NCBI GenBank assembly: GCA_017961625.1
Contig: JAGCWY010000068.1
Coordinates: forward strand, 1-7,946
Source of the DNA: Ruminococcus sp.
Lineage (GTDB): Bacteria; Bacillota; Clostridia; Oscillospirales; Ruminococcaceae
Reading direction: 5' to 3'
DNA length: 7,946 nucleotides
Below, one piece after another: positions 4,390 through 7,946 of this stretch. How positions within the stretch are numbered: position 1 is the stretch's first letter; each line of letters starts with the position of its first letter. A program made the translations under genes and the position numbers. The notes under the pieces were generated by a model, which saw nothing but the letters and a program-made list of their open reading frames with translations, did not search any database and was not told where the DNA came from.

Positions 4390-4859
4390 CAGTTCATTTC
4401 GTGCATAAGCTTCTCGATTTTCTTTTTTGACTGCTCGTCAGGAGCCTTGTTCATAAGCTCCTCGAGCTCTGAGCGAAAATCTTCCTTTGCGTCGGCTCTG
4501 CTGTACTCAGCATATCGCCCCATTCTGTCACGGTTAGCACCAGGACCGCGACCGCGACCGGAAGTACCGCCCTCATACGAGCCGCGATATGAACCACGAT
4601 TCGAGGAGCCACCGTCCATAGAGGTCTCACCGTCGAAGTAGTATCTGCCGTCCCAGTAGTGCCCTGAGTAGCCCTTGTCCTCTGCCTCGATCATAGCGAT
4701 CGTGGTCTTGACAGACTTGAGAGAGTGAGTGAGCTTATCAATGACTTCGAGGTCGCTCATACTCATTTTGCCGTTTGCGTTCTGGATCTTATTGTTATAC
4801 TCGCTCAGCTCGATGTTGAGAGTCTCGCAGAGCTCATACAGTGTATCAAGTTCTTTCAT
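4389..4859 (-). CDS. RG-rich phage protein of unknown function
   Basis: This is a 156-residue protein. Residues 1-60 are a helical hairpin (LYELCETLNIELSEYNNKIQ, then VIDKLTHSLKSVKTTIAMIE). Residues 62-82 are Tyr/Gly/Asp-rich (GYSGHYWDGRYYFDG). Residues 83-118 are low complexity with Arg-Gly and Ser-Tyr repeats (RGSYRGSYEGG, GRGRGPG). Residues 122-156 are a charged helix (DFRSELEELMNKAPDEQSKK). I recall relatives in Clostridial phages and prophages that are always annotated as hypothetical. GGAGG lies seven bases before the ATG, and the gene upstream ends 13 bases away. It is the last gene of the minus-strand set, followed at once by a terminator. The RG tract would suit nucleic-acid or virion-surface binding; this is only a suggestion. 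Confidence 0.75.
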   Translation of the reverse strand: MKELDTLYELCETLNIELSEYNNKIQNANGKMSMSDLEVIDKLTHSLKSVKTTIAMIEAEDKGYSGHYWDGRYYFDGETSMDGGSSNRGSYRGSYEGGTSGRGRGPGANRDRMGRYAEYSRADAKEDFRSELEELMNKAPDEQSKKKIEKLMHEMN

Positions 4860-4872
4860 CTTTATCCTCCTT

Positions 4873-5328
4873 TCAGGCGATACGATTTATCACAAGGTTT
4901 GCGTTCTGTACTTCGATAACCGGAGCAGGCGTTACTGTCGGGTCTGTTGTAGCCGGTACAGCTTCAACCGAGAGCGAGAAGCAACAGCCTTTCGGCACTC
5001 GAATGATTGCTGTTGATGTAACATTGCCGAACTCGTCAACGGCGGCAGGCGTGAAAATCGCTCTGCTTGTCGGTCGAGGCTCTCCGTTGACGGTGATTGC
5101 TATTGCGATAGGCGTTACTGTACCGCCTTCGGGTATAGCGATATTTCCGTTAAATGTTACCTGATAAGTAGCGAAGCACTGTCCGCAGGTGATACCTCTG
5201 AGAATAAAAATACCTGTCTCGTCCTCGTGATATACATATCCCTTGGTGCAAGGTATAGATGCTGTGAAGTTTACAGGAGCGTTCAGAGACACATCCTGCA
5301 CTGCATTAGCAAGATATTCCGCAGCCAT
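4873..5328 (-). CDS. Beta-rich phage protein of unknown function (jelly-roll candidate)
   Basis: This is a 151-residue protein made almost entirely of alternating beta-strand segments: VSLNAPVNFTASIP, YVYHEDETGIFILRGI, ATYQVTFNGNIAIPEGGTV, PIAIAITVNGEP, VTSTAIIRVPKGC and IEVQNANLVINRIA. It has five Cys residues (27, 48, 51, 115, 116). The pattern, in which a strand 'GNIAIPEGGTV' is followed by 'DG/NGEP' and a closing 'VQNANLVI', resembles small jelly-roll proteins of the TNF/C1q/BclA-tip type; I recall similar uncharacterised proteins in Clostridia and their phages. There is no signal peptide, so surface display would be on a virion or after lysis. AAGGCGGTGATG precedes the ATG. The fold assignment is inference from strand pattern. 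Confidence 0.72.
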   Translation of the reverse strand: MAAEYLANAVQDVSLNAPVNFTASIPCTKGYVYHEDETGIFILRGITCGQCFATYQVTFNGNIAIPEGGTVTPIAIAITVNGEPRPTSRAIFTPAAVDEFGNVTSTAIIRVPKGCCFSLSVEAVPATTDPTVTPAPVIEVQNANLVINRIA

Positions 5329-5344
5329 ATCATCACCGCCTTAC

Positions 5345-6265
5345 TCAGAATGTACCACAGCCGCAGCCTGTAGGTGCGCAGCAGTTAGGATTCTGAACAA
5401 CGTATGCCGGAATAGCCTTCGGAGCGACATACTGCTCGACTTCGTTCGCAAGCGCTCTCTGACCTGCCTGAATTGTAGCAGTCTGAGCACTCTGTGAAGC
5501 TGCGAGCTGTGCCATTGAAAGCTGTGTGCGGAGATTTGCGTTCTCACGTCTCTCGGCTTCGAGACGGTCAGCGCAGAGATCGTCCTTGATAGACTGAATG
5601 CCTGCTGTGATAGCCGAGATAATGCCCTGTGTGTTCTGAGCCGCCTCATATCTGTCAGCGCAATTCTCCGTTGCTACCGTATACTTGAGGTCAGCTGTTG
5701 CCGCACGATTCTCGCAGCAGCAGTTTGCAAGCTGAGCCTGGAGAGATGTCAGACCTGCTGTATTTGCTGTCTGAGCTGCGAACGAGCGCTCGAGGTCGCT
5801 GATCTGATTGGTATACATCTGCTGAGCGAGTGCGTTCTGAGCACCGTTGACCGAAGCGTTTACGCCTGCGAATCCTGCGCAGAGGCTGTTCTGAACGTTT
5901 CCGAAGCCACCGCAAAGAGCGTTCTGAACGTCACCAAAGCCGGCTGTTACAGCGTTCGAGATATTGGATATCTGCGAGCTGAGCTGCTGATCGCGGAATC
6001 CGTCTGAGATGTGTTCGCTGTTATTAAGCCACGGATAGAGACCGAATCCGCCACACATATCAGCGCCTATCATCGCACCTGCTCCGCCCATACCGAAGCC
6101 GCCGAAGCCGCCCCAGCCACCGCCGAGAACGAGCAGAAGAAGTATCCAAGCCCAGTCACCGCCGAAGCCGAAACCGCCGCCCATACCGCCGCCGAAGCCG
6201 CCGCCATACATAGGCTGAACAGGCATAATGAGACCATTTCCGCCATTTCCATTTTCAAGAGCCAT
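5345..6265 (-). CDS. Gly/Cys-rich protein with hydrophobic segment and 11-residue repeats
   Basis: This is a 306-residue protein. Residues 19-78 are Gly/Phe/Met-rich (GGGFGGGMGGGFGFGG) around a short hydrophobic core DWAWILLLLVLGGGW (37-51). Residues 94-150 hold an 11-residue repeat: AVTAGFGDVQN, ALCGGFGNVQN, SLCAGFAGVNA. Residues 150-280 are Gln/Ala-rich helix with a CCC cluster (182-184) and a likely coiled coil (DRLEAERRENANLRTQLSMA). The end is Cys-rich (PNCCAPTGCGCGTF). GGAGGAG precedes the ATG at good spacing. I recall relatives in gut Firmicutes phages and prophages, all of unknown role. The hendecad repeats suggest a fibre or bundle and the Cys residues suggest cross-links or metal; a virion or membrane structural part is plausible but not shown. 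Confidence 0.75.
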   Translation of the reverse strand: MALENGNGGNGLIMPVQPMYGGGFGGGMGGGFGFGGDWAWILLLLVLGGGWGGFGGFGMGGAGAMIGADMCGGFGLYPWLNNSEHISDGFRDQQLSSQISNISNAVTAGFGDVQNALCGGFGNVQNSLCAGFAGVNASVNGAQNALAQQMYTNQISDLERSFAAQTANTAGLTSLQAQLANCCCENRAATADLKYTVATENCADRYEAAQNTQGIISAITAGIQSIKDDLCADRLEAERRENANLRTQLSMAQLAASQSAQTATIQAGQRALANEVEQYVAPKAIPAYVVQNPNCCAPTGCGCGTF

Positions 6266-6280
6266 AAGCTCCTCCTTTCT

Positions 6281-6297
6281 CCCTCGAATTATGAGGG
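6281..6297. promoter_or_regulatory. Short hairpin beside the ribosome binding site of the Gly/Cys-rich gene
   Basis: CCCTC and GAGGG (five-base stem, loop GAATTAT) lie about 15 bases upstream of the ATG, next to the GGAGGAG site. It may tune access of the ribosome. It is weak by itself. Confidence 0.3.
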
Positions 6298-6301
6298 TAA
6301 G

Positions 6302-6324
6302 CGTTCGGGTCCTTTGCCCGAACG
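6302..6324. other. GC-rich hairpin in the gap before the Gly/Cys-rich gene
   Basis: CGTTCGGG and CCCGAACG form a perfect eight-base stem around TCCTTTG. A T-run follows on the plus strand only, where no gene is being transcribed. On the coding minus strand no T-run follows, so it is more likely an mRNA 5' structure or processing site than a working terminator. Confidence 0.5.
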
Positions 6325-6358
6325 GTTTTTATTTATATCAAGGCTGTTGCCCTAATAC

Positions 6359-6562
6359 CTACCGTCTGCCGAACATCTTCTGCATCATTTGTTGAGCCAT
6401 ACCGAGACGATTCTGCGGAACTCGACCGCTCTGCATAACGTACTGGAGCAGCGCTGTCGGGTTGTTTTCCATTCCGGCCGGAACGTTTATCCCCTGCTGC
6501 TTCATCAATGCCATTGCCTGCTCCCTCGGATTCTGATTGTTATTATTCAACGGGTTGCTCAT
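6359..6562 (-). CDS. Met/Gln-rich small phage protein of unknown function
   Basis: This is a 67-residue protein. It opens with an Asn-rich stretch (NPLNNNNQNP), then an amphipathic helix (REQAMALMKQQGI), a turn (NVPAGMENNP), and a helix ending in AQQMMQKMFGRR. It has nine Met residues. AAGGAG lies ten bases before the ATG, inside the end of the upstream gene; the two frames overlap by 20 bases, so translation is probably coupled. I recall small proteins with 'NNP-x-x-LLQ-x-VMQSGRV' from Firmicutes phages, annotated as hypothetical. A scaffold, chaperone or virion accessory role is possible but unsupported. Confidence 0.7.
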   Translation of the reverse strand: MSNPLNNNNQNPREQAMALMKQQGINVPAGMENNPTALLQYVMQSGRVPQNRLGMAQQMMQKMFGRR

Positions 6563-6935
6563 TGCCTGTCAGCTCCTTCTCTATGCGCTCAATAATAGCT
6601 TTATACGGCTCAAATTCAGCCTTTGTTATGTACTCGGGTAATTTATCTTTATCAGCCGTAGGGGGCTGTTCCTGCGGCTTCTGAGGGCTCTGAGCGTTCG
6701 TCTCGTCTACGAGCCGGAAGCGTCTGAAAACAGGAGCGTCAAACTGAGACATTCCCTGCGATTTTGTGTAAACAAAAGGAGCATTGTCGTCAATAAAAGT
6801 CATTGAATTGCCGGGTGCGACGGACCACTCCCGAGCCTGAGCCTCGGTCTGAACGTGAATGAAGCCGCTCGGCTGTTGCTGTTGCTGCTGAAGTTGCTGA
6901 TAATAAGGATTGAAGCCTGCCGGATAGAAATTCAT
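6543..6935 (-). CDS. Gln-rich phage protein of unknown function
   Basis: This 130-residue protein starts at the ATG at 6933-6935. An earlier ATG in the same frame (6953) would overlap the upstream gene and include the GAGGAG binding site that lies eight bases before the chosen start. Residues 1-24 are Tyr/Gln-rich (YYQQLQQQQQQPSGF). Residues 25-75 (FIHVQTEAQAREWSVAPGNS, MTFIDDNAPFVYTKS, FRRFRLVDE) resemble a small beta domain seen in many phage virion-associated hypothetical proteins ('W-x-VAP-x-x-S-x-x-F-x-D ... F-x-YTK'). Residues 80-98 are a Pro/Gln linker. Residues 100-124 are a charged helix. The start is one base away from the end of the protease-like gene. Confidence 0.75.
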   Translation of the reverse strand: MNFYPAGFNPYYQQLQQQQQQPSGFIHVQTEAQAREWSVAPGNSMTFIDDNAPFVYTKSQGMSQFDAPVFRRFRLVDETNAQSPQKPQEQPPTADKDKLPEYITKAEFEPYKAIIERIEKELTGNEQPVE

Positions 6936-6936
6936 A

Positions 6937-7314
6937 TTATACGCTCCTCTCAAAGCAGTAAGCCACGGTCTCGCCTGACGAGTCCCAGTTGTCGAGAATC
7001 AGCCCGTCACGGACGCAGACTACGTGCGAGCCGGTTGCCACGATATATGTTCCCTCTGAATAGTTTGCCGCGAAATCGGCTATTGTGTAGCAATCAGGGC
7101 AGCTGTCGGGGACTATATGCTTTTTCCAGCCGTGAGAATGCAAATATGCCGCCCAGACTGCGTTGCTATTAGGCATATCTGCGAACATAAAGCCCTCAAT
7201 GCATAGGTCGACATACGTGCGCTCCCAAGGCTGATCCATAGCTTCGGAGATTGCTCGGACTACACAATCTCCGATTCTGATACCTGCTGGATTGTTGTTC
7301 CAGAATATATACAT
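6937..7314 (-). CDS. Papain-like cysteine-protease-fold candidate
   Basis: This 125-residue protein starts at the ATG at 7312-7314. A GTG three codons upstream (7323) lies within AGGTGATAG, which instead serves as binding site for the ATG. A Cys-His-Asp/Asn arrangement is visible: Cys17 in GDCVVRAISEAM (a Cys at the start of a helix), His97 in TGSHVVCVRDG, and DNWDS (108-112) giving Asp or Asn plus Trp, as in papain-like or C39/NlpC-like enzymes. The middle holds a PDSCPDCYT segment with a CxxC-like pair. No signal peptide is seen, so it acts in the cytoplasm or the virion. I recall close relatives in Clostridial phages annotated as hypothetical. It heads the six-gene minus-strand set. Protease activity is inferred from motif geometry; an inactive or non-protease role is possible. 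Confidence 0.7.
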   Translation of the reverse strand: MYIFWNNNPAGIRIGDCVVRAISEAMDQPWERTYVDLCIEGFMFADMPNSNAVWAAYLHSHGWKKHIVPDSCPDCYTIADFAANYSEGTYIVATGSHVVCVRDGLILDNWDSSGETVAYCFERSV

Positions 7315-7345
7315 ATCTATCACCTGAGATAAGTATAAAAAAAAT

Positions 7346-7377
7346 AAGGCTGACTTACCATAAGGTAAATCAGCCTT
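7346..7377. terminator. Strong bidirectional terminator between the sigma-like gene and the six-gene set
   Basis: AAGGCTGACTTACC pairs with GGTAAATCAGCCTT (13 of 14 positions) around ATAA. On the coding minus strand it is followed by TTATTTTTTTTA, and on the plus strand by a T-run. The stop codon of the upstream gene lies inside the stem. The genes to its left therefore need their own promoter; a poor candidate is TATACT at 7337-7332 with no good -35 box. Confidence 0.85.
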
Positions 7378-7585
7378 TTTTTACTGTTTTTTCACTTAAA
7401 ATCCGCAGATTTTTATAAACTATTGTCTGAGTATGCTGCACTGATAAATCAAATTCTTCCGCGAGTGGTTCAAAACATATTCGGTCAATAAGACGGCGCT
7501 TCATTATCTGCCTGTCTCTTTCTCCTCGGATCCATTCATCAATCAATGCTGCAAGTTCGGTGTTAGATAAGTTTTCAAATTTCAT
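7370..7585 (-). CDS. Sigma-region-4-like HTH regulator
   Basis: This is a 71-residue protein. Residues 5-35 (LSNTELAALIDEWIRGERDR then QIMKRRLID) form helices like the segment before a sigma-70 region 4. Residues 37-60 (CFEPLAEEFDLSVQHTQTIV) match the helix-turn-helix of region 4/LuxR type, with 'EPLAEEFDLS' as the first helix and turn. Small phage proteins of this type, including ArpU-like late regulators, are common in Firmicutes phages. There is no Shine-Dalgarno before the ATG (AATATACATACT), unlike every neighbour, and a TATAAT lies only about ten bases upstream, which suggests a leaderless or nearly leaderless message. It is followed directly by a strong terminator. A role in late transcription is inferred. 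Confidence 0.75.
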   Translation of the reverse strand: MKFENLSNTELAALIDEWIRGERDRQIMKRRLIDRICFEPLAEEFDLSVQHTQTIVYKNLRILSEKTVKKG

Positions 7586-7594
7586 AGTATGTAT

Positions 7595-7623
7595 ATTATA
7601 GTGACGTAGTAGTGTGATTAGTG
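7595..7623 (-). promoter_or_regulatory. Candidate promoter with phased TAGTG repeats
   Basis: TATAAT (7600-7595 on the minus strand) lies ten bases before the ATG of the sigma-like gene. No good -35 box exists at the proper distance. Instead TAGTG (plus-strand reading) occurs at 7599, 7610 and 7619, spaced 11 and 9 bases. This looks like an activator-dependent promoter, but the repeats are short. Confidence 0.4.
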
Positions 7624-7636
7624 ATAGAGTTGAAAT

Positions 7637-7946
7637 TTATAACTGCTCTTCGAGCAGTCCTGAGTATTTATGTTCGTCGATTTCGAGCGTGATCTTGACC
7701 TGCTTCTTCGCAGGCTGTGAGGGTCTGTAGCCGTCGTCATAAGGACCTCCGACAACGTTTGGGATTCCTGACATATTAACTACATCATAGACCTTAGCAC
7801 CCTTATAGAAGCCACCTCTAATTTCATAATGGCAGTGACTTCCAGTGCTCAGGCCTGTACTGCCTTCGATGCCGATAACCTGAGTACAAGTTACTGTCTG
7901 GCCTGTCTTAACTTTGAGCTCCGACATATGACCGTAGTAGTAAAAG
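7637..7946 (-). CDS. M23 family metallopeptidase (cell-wall hydrolase), C-terminal part
   Basis: The frame enters from the right edge with FYYYGHMSELKVKTGQTV and stops at TAA 7637-7639; 102 codons are visible and the true start lies beyond the window. YGHMS holds the catalytic His, and IGIEGSTGLSTGSHCHYEIR holds the H-x-H zinc motif of LytM/M23 peptidases, so this is the end of the catalytic domain. The first zinc ligands (H-x-x-x-D) are missing with the N-terminus. After the domain comes SGIPNVVGGPY and a basic/acidic tail (KKQVKITLEIDEHKYSGLLE), probably a small strand pair. The enzyme cuts peptide bridges of peptidoglycan. As a phage protein it could be the endolysin or a tail-associated lysozyme; the upstream gene content would decide. 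Confidence 0.88.
   Translation of the reverse strand, partial: FYYYGHMSELKVKTGQTVTCTQVIGIEGSTGLSTGSHCHYEIRGGFYKGAKVYDVVNMSGIPNVVGGPYDDGYRPSQPAKKQVKITLEIDEHKYSGLLEEQL

Noticed and set aside
4202..4408. Plus-strand frame of 68 codons across the attP right arm
   Set aside because: It runs through the terminator stem, the palindromes and the arm repeat, has no ribosome binding site, and its residues look like chance translation of these sites.
5345..5649. Minus-strand frame of about 100 codons in another phase within the Gly/Cys-rich gene
   Set aside because: It is an Arg/Ser/His-rich shadow frame caused by the biased codon use of the real gene.
6070..6215. Tandem repeat array of GCCGCCGAAGCC-like units
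   Set aside because: It is the codon-level consequence of a Gly/Phe-rich protein segment, not an independent repeat or CRISPR array.
6011..6355. Plus-strand frame of 114 codons opposite the Gly-rich coding sequence
   Set aside because: The Ala/Glu-rich product is the mirror of GGN glycine codons, and the frame runs through the 6302-6324 hairpin.
1..7946. CRISPR array, diversity-generating retroelement or insertion sequence
   Set aside because: No regularly spaced repeats with unique spacers, no reverse transcriptase or template/variable repeat pair, and no transposase or terminal inverted repeats were seen.

Overview
The window reads as part of a temperate phage genome that infects a Gram-positive host of the Clostridia (Ruminococcus/Oscillospiraceae-like). 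The basis is strong GGAGG-type ribosome binding sites, ATG starts, a CI/Cro-like divergent switch, a tyrosine integrase, a DUF3846 protein, an M23 cell-wall peptidase and several small proteins that resemble families I know from phages of gut Firmicutes. No database search was possible, so the taxonomic assignment is inference.

Layout. (1) Positions 1-1286, minus strand: a tightly packed early operon read leftward. It holds a Cro-like HTH protein, a second small HTH protein, a small membrane protein, a 120-residue protein with a coiled-coil end, and a DUF3846 protein cut by the left edge. (2) 1287-1458: a divergent control region with two good sigma-70-type promoters and three TCCC-N6-GGGA-like operators; a fourth perfect copy lies inside the cro-like gene. 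(3) 1459-4132, plus strand: the lysogeny module. It has a CI-like repressor without a protease domain, an HTH/coiled-coil protein, a zinc-ribbon/transmembrane/Ltp-repeat protein that is a candidate superinfection-exclusion factor, and the integrase. The first three genes are clearly more A/T-rich than the integrase and the early operon. (4) 4090-4330: an apparently complete attP. A 28-bp tRNA 3' end (probably tRNA-Gly) is flanked on both sides by identical 19-bp TTTCCAC repeats, with two tandem 16-bp palindromes on the right arm. (5) 4389-7314, minus strand: six genes of mostly unknown function bounded by terminators. They encode a papain-like cysteine-protease-fold candidate, a Gln-rich protein, a Met-rich small protein, a Gly/Cys-rich protein with 11-residue repeats, a beta-rich protein and an RG-rich protein. 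(6) 7370-7946, minus strand: a sigma-region-4-like HTH regulator and the C-terminal end of an M23 peptidase that runs off the right edge.

How it fits together. The CI-like repressor probably shuts off the leftward early promoter and tunes its own promoter through the shared operators, while Int and possibly the Ltp-like protein serve integration and immunity. Because putative arm sites lie on both sides of the core, and the plus-strand lysogeny genes and the minus-strand genes converge on it, I infer that the window shows a free or circular phage genome (unrecombined attP) rather than a prophage end. Two adjoining prophages is the alternative.
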